Origin: Kitagawia praeruptora
Lineage: Eukaryota; Streptophyta; Magnoliopsida; Apiales; Apiaceae
Length of the DNA stretch: 64,000 nt
Direction of reading: 5' to 3'
Assembly: GCA_037693485.1 (NCBI GenBank)
Contig: CM075351.1
Coordinates: 67,978,001 to 68,042,000, forward strand
Shown here: positions 35,230-49,648 of the stretch, in pieces
Numbering within the stretch: position 1 is the stretch's first letter
Layout: each line of letters starts with the position of its first letter
Notes under the pieces: model-generated
Seen by the model: only the letters and a program-made list of their open reading frames with translations
What the model was told of the DNA's origin: nothing
Database searches by the model: none
Position numbers and translations under genes: made by a program

Positions 35230-36010
35230 CGACAGATTAGTATTCCGTTTGAGGAATGTTATTATTAAACATTAATTATATTTCCATAAAGTATTATTTA
35301 CTTGGAAATCTTTCGAGAAATGTTATTTGAGTATTATCTCAGTCGAGAGATATTAAATGAATATTATTTCGAATATTCATTTAGAGTTTGATTATTTCAT
35401 GAATATTATTTCAAGATTCATTTAGAATATTGTTTATTAAATGAATATTACTTTCGAATATTCATTTAAGGTTTTATCTATTCAATGAATAATACTTTAA
35501 GATATTTCTTTGAAATTCTAATTACTTAAGGAACATTATTTCAAATATTCCTTGAGAGTATTGATTACTAAATGAATATTAATTGGATATTCATTTAGAA
35601 TAGTATTTATTAAATGAATATTATTTGAATATTCGTTTAAGGTTTTATTTACTTAATGAATATTATTTTAAAATACTCAGTTGAAGTTCTAATTACTTAT
35701 GGAATATTGTTTTGAATATTTCTTTAAAGTTTTGATTACTAAATGAACATTATTCGGATATTCATTTGGAATATTAATTGTGAAATGAATATTATTTTCA
35801 AATATTCATTTAAGGTTTGATTTATTCAGTAAATATTATTTTAAATATTTATTTAAGTTTATTTATTCAATGAATATTATTTTAAATATTCATTTAAGAA
35901 GAGATTTATTTAATAAATAATTCTATATATTTATTCGAGGATTACTTACGAGCAATATTATGATTTAATAATATTCCGTAATTATTATTGACTTAATAAA
36001 TATTCTTGGA
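35230..36010 (+). repeat. AT-rich array of palindromic units in LTR of element C
   Basis: About a dozen imperfect units of 55-65 bp, each with tgaatatta...aatattcattta, which pair with each other within and between units. Linkers resemble aggttttatttactta. The same array is in the 3' LTR at about 45695-46475. Confidence 0.8.
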
Positions 36011-36205
36011 ATATTTAATAAAATTCTTTTGAATTCTTTTTGTAATGATTTATATTATTCAAAGGTTATCCTTCACCTTCAGATATTATGTAAAATATTT
36101 CAAAGTCTTTTATGACTATTTTATCAAGGGGAGGTTCCCAAAACTTTATTTTCGTTTAAATCTATCTTATAAGAAGATTTAAATACTCGCTCAACTTCCA
36201 AAAAT

Positions 36206-36214
36206 TATATAAGG
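36206..36214 (+). promoter_or_regulatory. candidate LTR TATA box of element C
   Basis: TATATAAGG sits in a GC-richer setting (ggggacctcacttgg downstream) just after the AT array. The equivalent site in the 3' LTR is at 46671-46679. Position inside the LTR is comparable to the TATAAAAG of the related element D. Confidence 0.4.
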
Positions 36215-37444
36215 GGACCTCACTTGGAGATGTTATTTATTGGACTGCCCGGTCTTATACTTGCTAAAACTATCTTGTCACTCACATCTTGATTCTTTCA
36301 AGCATCGATATGAGTCTTTTGGTTACCTCCTCAACGCTCGAGGGGTATGATTGATGTAACAAGTTTATATCCATTAACAAGCATCAGCTTGGGAAATATT
36401 GGTGAATTTTCCTTTCCAATTAGATACGACTACTTTGTGGAGTCCTATCAACAAGTGTTATACTTGGGGAAAAAGGGGAACGAACTTTACGTTTCAGAGT
36501 CATGGATGATATTCGAACTAGGAGACGCGTAAGTGGCCGAGTGGCGCCGGTCCAGCAATAGCCCCACCGTTGGCTGAGGAGTTCCAGAGGGCGGTAGATA
36601 AGTAATTCCGTCGGAGCTACCTTCTACATGTAGAGAACGACTGATGAGATGCATGACATACGACTGATCATCGTAAACGTCAGGGCATCTGGCGCGGCAA
36701 TGCTCCCGTATTAGTTCATCTTCTAAAAGTGAGAAATTTCTACAACACTGTTGGTGTTGGCAATGTGAAAAAGTGTTGAAACCGGAATTGCAATATTTTT
36801 CCTGCAAGTTCCTCTTTTATGATAATTGAGAATATCTTGCTTATCTTTTGCATAGCAGATATTTATTCAAAACAAATATATTTTTGAGTTACCTTGTAAC
36901 TTCATCTCATACCTTATATTGGTACTGCATCGTTAATGCATGGCATATGGTTTCAAAAATATTTTGGACTGTCATATATTATTGTCGTTCAATTATATTT
37001 TCGGTGGGCTATTGCTCACCCTTGCTTTATTTATTTATATTACAACAACAGCTAGATCAGATGGCCGCGCAAGGCGCACACAGCGTAAGCAGGTGTCAAC
37101 CGTCAGAGGTTTACCGCTAAGGTCTTGGCTACCATTGTTGAGGATGCAACTACTGGTAGGCTAGTTGTTGGCAATTGAGCCTCAAATGTATTTATATTAT
37201 GGTATCTATTAATGGATGGCAAAGAGTATGTAATTGTACAATTGTAATTCTTTGGGTTGTAAGAACTCAAACTTGTGATTAATAATATTGTTGGTTACTC
37301 TGATTTTATCTCTGGGACTATAACGGGTGTGTTTTATGTTGTTGTTTTGGGTCACAAGGTTGTAATTTTAATTATGTTGGTTTTATGGTTGGATATTGAG
37401 ACCGTAACGACCAGATCCCTGACCCTGGATCTGGGGGTGTTACA

Positions 37445-40400
37445 GAAATGGTATCAGAGAGAGCGTTATATATCCCAGAGATGATGCGACGTTAAAATAA
37501 TAAATTCATTAAGATAATAAGAACTCTTGCCAAGTTCATAGTCGGACTACTTAATGTAGTACTGACGTATAAAACCCTTATGGGAACTATTAAGTATCAT
37601 GATAGTGACTTAGCTCGTTCTTGTATCGACTAGTAAGGCGATAGACCTTGGGGATTACGAGAAGTAACTCAATGATGCTTGTTTTGATGCTGAAGATCGG
37701 ATGGTGGATTCGATAGAGTACCCTACTGAGGACCCGGAAGAGGTTCCAGCAGAGGAGGAGAATATTGATAAGTATAAGGAGTTTACACTTAAGGAATGAG
37801 GGCTACAGCCGGAGAGACTGTAAGAGTTAAGGTATAGTGCTCAGAGAAGTGAGCTTAAAGAATTGAGATATTATTAAGAGAATTGAAGAGGCATATTGGA
37901 TTCATAGCCGGACTACCGAATGAAGTGCCAGCAAGTAAGATGGATTTGAGGAATTACTCAAGATCGTATGTAAGGATAGATAAGAATCCTTGGAGACTTT
38001 CAGATTAATGAGAAAGGAATTAGAATGATGCATGATTATCAAAGACATTGATATAGGACGGGGAGCAGAGTCCCTAGGAACAGTTAAGACATAGGTGGCA
38101 AGTGCCATATCTTCAGATAAATGGATTAGTGTGAATCTTATTAATGATAATTCGCCATGAGAAGGCGGATTTCCTAGGTTATAATGTATAAAGTCAAATT
38201 GAGATTGTTAAGGTGATTTTATTCAGGGAAATGCCCAACTTATAATGGATCAACTTAGAAAGAAAAGACATTGGGAAGTGATGGCCTGAACGGATAAAGT
38301 ATATGAGGAAATAGTAAGCGAGACAATGATCTCAGGACCTACAAGAGGAGAAGACCAGTGAGTCTGTGATAAATTAGTAATAAGGCTATCGTCAAGAAAC
38401 CAAGTATAAGTTTAGTTCAATTCAGTGAAATGATGAACCAGAAACATTAGTTGCATGTGATTCAGAAGAGTATTAAATTCTTTCTTTTCCTTGAATGGAT
38501 TATGGTAGTTACCTTAAGTTTATTCTGACACTGAATCATAAATGGATTAGGCAAGGCGAGCAGTGGTCGAGATGTAATTGAGAATGCTTCTAGGTGCAAC
38601 CTGATAGAACAGGTGTAGGACATGTTCTCGAAATAAGAGTTTTGGCAAAATGAAGTCCAGCAATAGGACACATGATCAATAAGAGTAGTGTTGGCCGGCC
38701 CTACCAAGTTAAAGACAGTTTCAAATGAAGATTGGCCAACCACACTGGCAAAGGTGAGAAATTTCATAAAATTCACAAGGTATTACCAAAGATTTGCTCA
38801 GGGCTTTACAGAAAGTGTAGTCCCGTAACCCGACTTATTATAAGAATAAAAGTTTGAATGGACTAGATAAACGTGAGAAGATCTTCCTGGAGCTAAAGGT
38901 AAAGTTGGTGATGACCAGGGTTGGCGTTGCCTAATGGAAGAAGGAAACTTTGGGAGATATTATGATGCAACTCATACAGGTATAGGTCTGCGCTTATGCA
39001 GCGCGATAGCGTAATTTCGAATACAATTGGACAACACGGTTCACCAGATTCGGATGACCTTGGTAGTGCTAATTCTGGGAAGCGACTGACCCCGATGGTA
39101 GCATTCCTTCTGAGACTAGTTGTTAAGAAGACTGGTATTTGGTAGTATCGACTATTAGGACAAGCATGTATTGGGGAGGTATGGCATGTTTAGTTTGAAA
39201 CTTTTGATTCCCCTTCTAGGGACGATGTATATTTGGTTTCCTTCTAATGATTAAACTCCCAGCTTTATGTCAATCATTTCGCTACTGTAACTGTTTATGG
39301 CTCGACCAACTCGGATGTTCATAGAAATATTCTTTGGGTATCGGAATGGATTTTCGTAATGTAACCAGTGGGTGGATAGATTAACTGAAGTTTCCCAAAT
39401 TCTGGAAAGGAATTCAACGAATTTTGGCAAACCTTGTCTTTCTGATTATCAAAAGACGTCATTGAAGAGAGTGGAAACTGGAGCGAACCCTGTGGATTGG
39501 GTAAAGTAGCCGCTATACAAGTGGGTAGACATACCCCGATTATTACAATTGAATGTAGGGATAAAATTATGAAGATGAATGTAATTAAGAAACAAGCCGG
39601 ACTGAGAAATTCCGGGATTGACTGAAATGAAAAAAAAAATATAATAAAGGAAAGGTAACCGGAGATGGTACCGAGAAGTCGATTGAGACTTGTATGGAGT
39701 GAAGTTTTGAAAAGATCAAAAGGTATCAAGTAGAAGGCACTATGCCAACAATCGCTAGAAAAGTAATGCTATTAGCCAACCCCTAAATTCACATATTTTA
39801 GTGTGGCCAGTTGGGGCCAAGTCACTAAGGATTGTCAAGTGACTAATCCAGCCATGTAAGGACAAAGCGGGGTGCTTCTAACAAAGTGCCAACCGCAAGA
39901 ACTTTTGATGAAGAATGAATTGAGATACATGATGATGGATTTTCTAAATACCATGGATGTGTTGGGAATGAGGATGGTGACCAGTAAAGGTTATGAGGAT
40001 TGTCAGAGATGGTGCAGTATGATGCATAAATGTTATCTGAAACTTACTATCCACAAGAAAAGCAATAAATGCTAAGAGATTCACGTTGAACATGACTAAT
40101 ATCTTCCAGAACATCTTTGCTACCATTACCAAGTTCTGTAAGGAAGACAGGTAGACATATGTTGTCTTTTGGAAGGTTATATAGACTAACATTCGTTTAA
40201 AAGAAGAGGTTAGCATTAGGCTACCTATAGAGTATCAAGATTGGAATGATTGAAAGGAGACCCTTATTATGGATATATGATTAAAATTGCCAAGTACAGG
40301 ATGTAAGTATTCCTTGAAAATGGAATTGAGGATAAAATGTCCATAGATTAATACGAACCCTGGGGGATGCACAAAGGATAGCATCACCCCTAACAAAGAC

Positions 40401-43191
40401 ATTGTGAATTCAGACGATATAAGTTGAATCGACCAAAGTATCAATAACCTGTAAGGATTTGTGGAAAGGAGTCTCCAAAGGTACATAGACAGAGATGTTA
40501 TAGAATTGACTAATGATGTTTGAGATACCCTGTAACCAGGAGATGCAGGAGGAATGATGAGGATGGCCTAAGAAACCTTATAAGGGAAGTGCTAATATTC
40601 TAAACTTCAAACGGGAAGTTTGGTAAGGAATGTATGACATAGTAACAATAAGGCCAGATGAAACATGTGTGGAACCATGTAAAAGTATGGATTGAACCAA
40701 TAAGGTTGAGATTATCCTAAAAACAAGAAGGGAGTTAAGTAAGGAAATATCCTAGGTATGATTTGGAGTACCTGTAGTCAAGATCGCACTAGAAAGGTGG
40801 AAGCAATGACTTTTGGAAAAGACTGATAGATGCTTTCTCTCATTCAGCAGAATTTAAGGGAGAATGCTTCCACCCTGAGTTGGAATAGATCTAGAAAACA
40901 TTGACCCCAAGAAATTATTATAATCAGAAAAGGCTAACGAGGTGGCCGACACCTTAAGTATGGGGGAGTAAGTATAAATGCTCAGACCAAAGAAATAGAA
41001 TGATAATGTAAAGACCTTGATGGTCATAATGTGGTAGAGAAAGTTACATTCCGTCTAATGATTTTGCCAGGATCAACTATAGGAATAGTTTAAGTAAAGA
41101 TTCGATTCCTGATGTTGCCAGTAGCACATTACCGACATTAGGAGGCTCTACAACAGACTAGACCAAATTCCCCAAGAGACTCGCCTTTTCTTTGGAAAGA
41201 GAGAGGGGAGGTTAAGTAACAATGAATGGGTAGTAAATGACCAGAAATAGAGAGGGTACAAATACTGATAAGCCAAATGGCACGATGATGAATGACAAGC
41301 AAGTTTATGTTGGTGTATTCTGTGCAAACAAGATAGAGAATTATGAGGTTGGCCAGCGATTAAGCAAACCGCTAAGCTTTTAGTCTTCTACCGGAGATAT
41401 ATGATTAATAATCTCACCAGCCCGTTCCAGCTGCGATGCTGGAAGCTTTCCTGCAATTTTATCTGCTTCATGTAATATCTACGTCAAGTTCAGGAAGCGT
41501 TCCTTATGGATAGGAAATAGTGATTATTTTGTTTTCCTAGAGGATCTTGAATTGATAATTATGATGCTTAGTTATTAAAGCACTGCGTAAACGATAAGCG
41601 ATGGTGATCCTTCTGAGAAATTAGGTGGTAACAACTGTGGAAATGTCGAATTGAATCTAAGTTAGAGAAATCATCCAGGTTTATTTCGGATGGTGTAATT
41701 TCGGGAACAACGGGATATTTGAAAGGAAGAATTAGGTTATGATGGTTCATAAAATGATTATAGTAGAAATAAAGACAAGAGACTGATAGAGATGGAAATA
41801 GAACTGGGAATTAATAAGAGAGTCAGATAGGCAGACTCATGAGAAGCTCCAGTAATGAAGCGAGAAGAGAATGGAATTGGCAAGGTAAGGGTGGCCAAAA
41901 CGGAAAGATGGAATTAGAAGCATGAATGACATACAAATTGGCTCCTTTTTTTTTAGTTTGGAAAATCCGAGGAAATATGGAATAGTTTGATTGAGTGATA
42001 AAAGAGACTCATGGAATGAGAAAGTGAAATCTAGATGGTTGAACAAAGGAAAGTTTGACCACAAACGTGCCACGTATATTGAATAAAGGTAACACGCGTT
42101 CCCCTAATAAGGTGACGGTGGAGTTCAATAACAGAAGTGAATGAGAACTAGATGATAAGATGGATGTGATTGATAAAGAAAAGAATGGGAAATAATTATG
42201 GAATGTGAAGCAAGAAATGTTACGAATGGATTGATGAATGGGTTCTTCCTAACGAGCACTCGGATTGACAACCTGATAGTGTTAGAATTATAAGTATGAA
42301 AGAGCCAGTGTCGGGGCGTGAAATGTGAGTAATAACAATGTCAAGCGGGAAATCCAAGATTTAACCTGAGAGGTTGAAGGATTTTCCAAAAAGTAAGTGG
42401 TGCTAATATCAAGCAAGAGTATAGGTCCATAGAATGATGGACAGAATAACAGGGTCATGTGATATGTGGGATTACAAAAAAAAAAAAAAAAGTTGAATTT
42501 GAATTTGATACGAATATGATTATTTTCTTCTCTAATAAACCTCTATAGTTCAGAGGTAAATTCTAAGTATGATATTTTGACAATCATGAAAACTTTCTTA
42601 TATGATTCTTTGAAATTCGTTCTTTTCTTCTCCCTTATTTATCTTCTTCTAAATTGAGAAGAACAACCCTTTAAGGAGGGGAGGTAATACTACGTGACTC
42701 TATGTCTGTGTGATAGGAGTCTAAGTGGAATGCCATTAATTGTTTAATTGCGTGTCAAGTACTAAAGGCTGGCCCCCTTTTGCACTAACTATGCAATATA
42801 ACAAATGTTCATTGATCATAGTGATCTCTCAACAAATTCCTCTAATTCTATATATTGATCGAGATTGCGAAGATTAAAAGCGATCAAGAACGTAGTACGA
42901 GTAAGATTATCTCCAAATTCGTAGCACGTTAGTGATACCGAAGTCACTGCACGTACCAATAAGATTAATAGTATAAGAACGGACAAGAGCGTATACCGGA
43001 TGATGTGTTATGCGAAAGTATCAAAGAATTGGTAGAACGGATAAAGGGTGTGTTGTAACACCAGTATGATGTGCTTTAGAAAGACTGGAATGTGTAAGGA
43101 TCGACCAGAGAATTGGAAAGCGAAATAACCAACAAGTACCCATTTGTCTTCTACCTGATTCCGGGACGGAATCCTTTTAAGGAGGGGAGAC
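37445..43191 (+). pseudogene. internal region of element C: decayed Ty3/gypsy pol
   Basis: Primer binding site TGGTATCAGAG at 37449-37459. There is no ORF above about 140 codons, but translated scraps in order match gypsy pol. Around 38735-38960 there is a region resembling the RT-RNase H border (TLAKVRNF, then KFEWT-like and EKIFLELK-like pieces out of frame). Around 39385-39450 an integrase-like FPKFWKGIQRILA occurs. EKANEVADTLS at 40926-40960 resembles the GKANVVADALS motif that follows RNase H. Many frameshifts and stops are present. The region ends in the polypurine tract at 43179-43190. The decay is far greater than LTR divergence implies, so the element was already non-coding when it inserted. 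Confidence 0.65.
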
Positions 43192-46100
43192 TGTAAGAAC
43201 CCGAATTTTCGGTAGAATTAAAACTTTTTAGTATGTAGTAATGTGGGAATGAATAGTGGTTATGACTGCGATGTAACGAAGATCTATTAAATGAATGGAA
43301 TGGATTTGAATTCAATTATTTATATGTCATGCAGAATACTTTTGGTTGACGGCATAGATAAGAATGATCTATCTCCTAAGAATATAAGTATATTACTTCA
43401 AGTAAGATTATTCTTATGTCATCCAAATCAATATCTATTATAAGTCCAGCGGTTCCGTAAAAAGGTTAAGAAGCACCCGAGAGTGAACCAGGTTCATTTT
43501 CCTAATTATAGGAATTAAATAAAAATAAGTGATGAATAGTGATTTTGGTGGAATTTGGAATATTATTATAATAATGTTATACCCGGTATTCGGAACGGAT
43601 TTCTGAGTTTGTATTAGTGATCCAGGAGGAAAATAAGTGTATGTAAAAGCTGTCGGATTCAGAAAAAAAAAGAGCACTTTTATTTTCTCCGAGATTTCCC
43701 TGGACACTGCAATACTTAAGGATTTATAAAAGGGAATTAAGGAATTTAAATTCGAGAAGTATTAAGAAAGATGAGGAATAGTGTTATAAATATTAAGAAG
43801 GTTTTCGGTAAAACCCTAACTAGAAACGAATGAGTTATTCCCTCGAACGATCAACGAATTAAGCAATAAACGGACAAGGAATCAAGCAGAGGAGGCAAGA
43901 TGCATGCATGTGTGCAAGTGATAAATATCTAGAAACCATATAGTTACTTAAGTAACCAATACTTAGTGAATCAACTAAGTACTTAGAAAACAAACCACTT
44001 GGTTAAGCCTTAACCATCCAATCTTCAACACTTGTCATGGTAAATCCTCATCCAACAATTCACACTTTAATAAAGTAGCCTTAAGATGAGATATTATCTA
44101 CAAACCTCACTTTACACATCATTATTCAAAAATCAACCAAGAAGAACTCATCTCCTCTCCAAAATAAAGCATTCGGCTTTTTCATTAATTCCAAACTCAA
44201 AATCCAACTTCCCACCATTTGTTGATCTTGAAACTTTTATGGTGAGACTTACATTTCATATAAATGATCTCCTCAAAATCCTAGCTTCAATCTCTTCTTT
44301 TTCCATTTTCAAAAAAATGATTTAAGAGGAGGGTGAATAGTGTTTTCATGAACTAATCTTGTTTTTTTTCTTGTTTTCATGGTTGATTTAGCAAGCTTAA
44401 GCACCTCTAAGGATCATACCAAGCATAGTGAGGCTAGATCATACTCCAAGGAAGGTATAGCAACTTGAAACCCTAGACTTTACCTTGAGATTTTGCATGC
44501 TCTTGATGGGTTTTAGTATAAGATGTGATATTAGCATGATTATAAGCTTGATTGTGATTTAGATTTGATAAATGTTAAAAATAGTTTAGATGAACGGAAA
44601 GGCATTGCTTGGCCTCAGTTCATGGTGATATATCATGTATATGTTGTTTGGGATGGATACCTTGATTATTGGGAGGTTTGGAATTTAGATATATTCGATT
44701 TATAGCCGTCGTAATGCCGAAATTTCGTTAACATTAAGAACACGAATTTGACAGAAGGTATAACTCACGGATTAGCTTCGACTTTTGCCATGATTAGCTA
44801 GATTATGTTATGAGCTTCGTTTTGATATAAAGATCGCATGAAACGGACTTACGGTTTAGGAGTTATGATTAAATTCGTAAAAGTGGTTCGGAACCGTAAT
44901 CAAAAGTTCGTAATTGAAATTGATTCCCTTTAATGTTGTTTAATCAGTGGCGAATCTTATTAATTAAATATTAGAGGTAAAAAGGAAGATGTGGGAGAAA
45001 ACCACATGTCGAATGGATCGTTTTCCGATTTTATAAAAATGTTGGAATCGAGGTTAAACGCGAACGAACCCCTTAAAGGTATGACTTTGGTTATAACTTA
45101 GAAAACGGGCGATAACACTCGAGGTATAATCTTGATTCGTAAACGACCAACCTTAGAACTTATACGACTTAAGTATATACCAAGTATAAGCATGATGACA
45201 TGTCTTGATAACGAACGAATGTCGGATCGTATCGGTGATAAAAAGAGTTACACTAAAAGAGACGTAACGAGATAACTCGAAAACATGTTTCGATTTAAGT
45301 GGAGTTTATACTTAGCCTTTTAATAAGCGTTAAGTGGTTAATCTTAAATATTCTGATTGTTTATAGATTGTCGAGCTGACCCGGGACACATTACCCCTAC
45401 CCGCACTCGATTCTCAGGCAAGTTTCCAATACTTGGAACTGTTGTTGTGATAATATATATATGATGATTGTTGTATACATATGCCATAGCATGCATGTCT
45501 ACTTTCAAGTTATATTGCAATACTTGTTCCCTGAATTGATATTGGCTTATAGATTAGATACGATATATCAGTATAAGCCGGACTTTTGGTTAAGACCCTT
45601 AGTGAAGGGCATGTGATATTCATTCTTTAAATGTAGACCGGGAGTCGGTATTTTGAGATATAGATGTAGTCTTGGAAACCCGGAGGGATTCCAACGACAG
45701 ATTAGTATTCCGTTTGAGGAATGTTATTATTAAACATTAATTATATTTCCATAAAGTATTATTTACTTGGAAATCTTTCGAGAAATGTTATTTGAGTATT
45801 ATCTCAGTCGAGAGATATTAAATGAATATTATTTCGAATATTCATTTAGAGTTTGATTATTTCATGAATATTATTTCAAGATTCATTTAGAATATTGTTT
45901 ATTAAATGAATATTACTTTCGAATATTCATTTAAGGTTTTATCTATTCAATGAATAATACTTTAAGATATTTCTTTGAAATTCTAATTACTTAAGGAACA
46001 TTATTTCAAATATTCCTTGAGAGTATTGATTACTAAATGAATATTAATTGGATATTCATTTAGAATAGTATTTATTAAATGAATATTATTTGAATATTCG

Positions 46101-47909
46101 TTTAAGGTTTTATTTACTTAATGAATATTATTTTAAAATACTCAGTTGAAGTTCTAATTACTTATGGAATATTGTTTTGAATATTTCTTTAAAGTTTTGA
46201 TTACTAAATGAACATTATTCGGATATTCATTTGGAATATTAATTGTGAAATGAATATTATTTTCAAATATTCATTTAAGGTTTGATTTATTCAGTAAATA
46301 TTATTTTAAATATTTATTTAAGTTTATTTATTCAATGAATATTATTTTAAATATTCATTTAAGAAGAGATTTATTTAATAAATAATTCTATATATTTATT
46401 CGAGGATTACTTACGAGCAATATTATGATTTAATAATATTCCGTAATTATTATTGACTTAATAAATATTCTTGGAATATTTAATAAAATTCTTTTGAATT
46501 CTTTTTGTAATGATTTATATTATTCAAAGGTTATCCTTCACCTTCAGATATTATGTAAAATATTTCAAAGTCTTTTATGACTATTTTATCAAGGGGAGGT
46601 TCCCAAAACTTTATTTTCGTTTAAATCTATCTTATAAGAAGATTTAAATACTCGCTCAACTTCCAAAAATTATATAAGGGGACCTCACTTGGAGATGTTA
46701 TTTATTGGACTGCCCGGTCCTATACTTGCTAAAACTATCTTGTCACTCACATCTTGATTCTTTCAAGCATCGATATGAGTCTTTTGGTTACCTCCTCAAC
46801 GCTCGAGGGGTATGATTGATGTAACAAGTTTATATCCATTAACAAGCATCAGCTTGGGAAATATTGGTGAATTTTCCTTTCCAATTAGATACGACTACTT
46901 TGTGGAGTCCTATCAACAAGTGTTATACTTGGGGAAAAAGGGGAACGAACTTTACGTTTCAGAGTCATGGATGATATTCGAACTAGGAGACGCGTAAGTG
47001 GCCGAGTGGCGCCGGTCCAGCAATAGCCCCACCGTTGGCTGAGGAGTTCCAGAGGGCGGTAGATAAGTAATTCCGTCGGAGCTACCTTCTACATGTAGAG
47101 AACGACTGATGAGATGCATGACATACGACTGATCATCGTAAACGTCAGGGCATCTGGCGCGGCAATGCTCCCGTATTAGTTCATCTTCTAAAAGTGAGAA
47201 ATTTCTACAACACTGTTGGTGTTGGCAATGTGAAAAAGTGTTGAAACCGGAATTGCAATATTTTTCCTGCAAGTTCCTCTTTTATGATAATTGAGAATAT
47301 CTTGCTTATCTTTTGCATAGCAGATATTTATTCAAAACAAATATATTTTTGAGTTACCTTGTAACTTCATCTCATACCTTATATTGGTACTGCATCGTTA
47401 ATGCATGGCATATGGTTTCAAAAATATTTTGGACTGTCATATATTATTGTCGTTCAATTATATTTTCGGTGGGCTATTGCTCACCCTTGCTTTATTTATT
47501 TATATTACAACAACAGCTAGATCAGATGGCCGCGCAAGGCGCACACAGCGTAAGCAGGTGTCAACCGTCAGAGGTTTACCGCTAAGGTCTTGGCTACCAT
47601 TGTTGAGGATGCAACTACTGGTAGGCCAGTTGTTGGCAATTGAGCCTCAAATGTATTTATATTATGGTATCTATTAATGGATGGCAAAGAGTATGTAATT
47701 GTACAATTGTAATTCTTTGGGTTGTAAGAACTCAAACTTGTGATTAATAATATTGTTGGTTACTCTGATTTTATCTCTGGGACTATAACGGGTGTGTTTT
47801 ATGTTGTTGTTTTGGGTCACAAGGTTGTAATTTTAATTATGTTGGTTTTATGGTTGGATATTGAGACCGTAACGACCAGATCCCTGACCCTGGATCTGGG
47901 GGTGTTACA
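43192..47909 (+). repeat. 3' LTR of element C (4718 bp)
   Basis: Direct repeat of 32727-37444 with only three differences noticed; it carries the same palindromic array at about 45695-46475. Followed by target duplication cataa. Confidence 0.9.
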
Positions 47910-47914
47910 CATAA

Positions 47915-49648
47915 TGTTTACTGGACCAAACAGATCAAGATGTAGCATGTGAAATGGTTCAGTAATTGAATTTTCAGTCTTGCTCTTGAAAGTGGTTCTT
48001 CTTTGCTTTCCAAGCTGACACGCATCACAAAGTCCATCTTGCACAAAATTTGCCTGAGGTAGGCCTCTCACCAGATTGTGCTTAACAAGTTGATTAAGCT
48101 TCTTGAAGTTGAGATGTGAGAGTTTCTTGTGCCAATTCCAGCTTTCATCATTTGTTGCTTTACTGTAGAGACATCTAACAATTCCTTTAGATGTATCACT
48201 TAAGCTGGCTTCATATATGTTACCATGTCTTTGACCAGTTAGGACAATGTCTCTATTCTGCATATTCAATATTTTGCATCCTTCTCTGTCAAAGATTGAT
48301 TTGTAACCTTTATCACCCAGTTGACTTATGCTTAAAAGAGTATGTTTCAAGCCTTCAACCAGTGCTACATTTTCTATGATGACATTCCCCAAAACAATTG
48401 AGCCATATCCCAGAATTTCTCCTTTGTTGCCATCTCCAAAGGATATTACTGGGCCAGCTTTCCTCTCAAACTTTGTAAGCAGGGACTTCTTTCCAGTCAT
48501 ATGTCCAGAGCATCCACTGTCCAAGATAATTGAATGCTTCTTTCCTGTGCCCTTAACAGAGGATGGAGAAGTTTTCTTTGGAGATCCAGGTTTGTCTGAA
48601 CCATTTGTCATCAGTGCAATGTTGTCATAATCCAATTCATCTTCAGAATCACTGGAATCAGCCCAATCCTTCTGTGTGACCATAAGTGCATTACCCTTTC
48701 CTGAATTCCTAGGCTTCTTACACTCACTAGCAAAGTGTCCAAGCTCGCTACAGTTAAAGCACTTGATCTTGGCCTTATCAAGCTTGAAAATTGTACTTTT
48801 GCCTTTGTCACTCTTCTTCTCCTCCTTCTTTTGAAAAGGTCCTTTGCTAAATCTTTTCCTATTGAATCTTCCTTTCTTGAAAGCTTTAGCAAACATAGCA
48901 AAGAGTTCCTGCATCTCAGATTCAGAATCATTGTTGTCAGAGTCCATATCAGTAGTTTCTGACTCAGAACTCTCTTTGCTTTTCTTCTTCCTTGAGTTCT
49001 TTACAGCAGTCTCTTCATGCTGTTCCTCTGGAAGCTTCTTTAATTCAGATTGAGCAGTAAGTGCAACAGTCTTCATCTTTCCTTCACTTCTGCTCTTCTT
49101 CTGCTGCTTGTCAAGTTCATAAGCTCTTAGTTTTCCATATACTGCCTCTAATGAAATCTCATCAAGATCATTAGCTTCCTCAATCGCAGATATCTTTTCA
49201 TTGTAGAAATCAGGCAAAGCTTTCATGAACTTTGTATTCATATCCTCCAAGTCATAATATTTACCATGCATGGCCATCTCATTGATGAGTTTTGTAAACC
49301 TATCAAAGGTATCAGTAAGTGACTCACCAGACTTGGATTCAAAGTACTCATACTGTTGTATAAGTAGTGTCCTCATATTCTTCCTGACAGGCTTAGTTCC
49401 TTCACAGTGAACCTTAAGATTGTCCCATATATCCTTAGCAGTTTTACAAGAGAGAACATAGTTAGTGAGAATAGAATCAAGACTGTTGAATAATATGTTT
49501 CTCACTTTAGCATCTTTAAGAACATTCTCCTTGTCCTTATCTGACCACTCAGATTTAGGCTTCTCTGCTGTATGTTCTGGAACAACCACACCATCAACAG
49601 TTGCTTGTCCAACGACCTTTGTTGGAACAAAAGGTCCATCTCTGATTC
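47915..49648 (-). pseudogene. element B: gag, protease and integrase N-terminal part
   Basis: One open frame with, in order: gag UBN2-type region (ILTNYVLSCKTAKDIWDNLK, TDTFDRFTKLINEM), a lysine-rich linker, CCHC zinc knuckle CFNCSELGHFASEC, acidic stretch, aspartic protease active site ILDSGCSGHMTG, GAG-pre-integrase WNWHKKLSHLNFKKLNQL, the integrase HHCC cysteines CDACQLGKQRRT, and HLDLFGPVN with the first catalytic Asp. Element C breaks it at 47910 inside integrase, and element D breaks it at 49648 near the gag N-terminus. Apart from these insertions this segment has no stops. Confidence 0.9.

Larger units (their letters stand above)
32727..37444 (+). repeat. 5' LTR of element C (4718 bp)
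   Basis: Starts tgtaagaacccgaattttcg and ends gatctgggggtgttaca. Unusually long. It contains a palindrome-rich AT array (about 35230-36010) and a TATATAAGG at 36206-36214 that may be the core promoter, about 1.2 kb from the LTR end. Small ORFs such as 33621-33860 and 36347-36532 are repeated in the other LTR and are not supported as genes. Confidence 0.9.
32727..47909 (+). mobile_element. element C: long-LTR Ty3/gypsy-type retrotransposon (15.2 kb), no intact genes
   Basis: Two direct LTRs of exactly 4718 bp (32727-37444 and 43192-47909) run tgtaagaaccc...gtgttaca. They are flanked by cataa at 32722-32726 and 47910-47914. A primer site for initiator tRNA-Met (TGGTATCAGAG, 37449) and polypurine tract AAGGAGGGGAGA (43179-43190) fix the plus orientation. 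Only three single-base differences between LTRs were seen by eye (near 34082, 36250 and 37159), so insertion is very recent. The 5.7-kb interior has only frame-broken Ty3/gypsy pol relics, so this copy must have been moved by proteins from another element. Confidence 0.9.
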
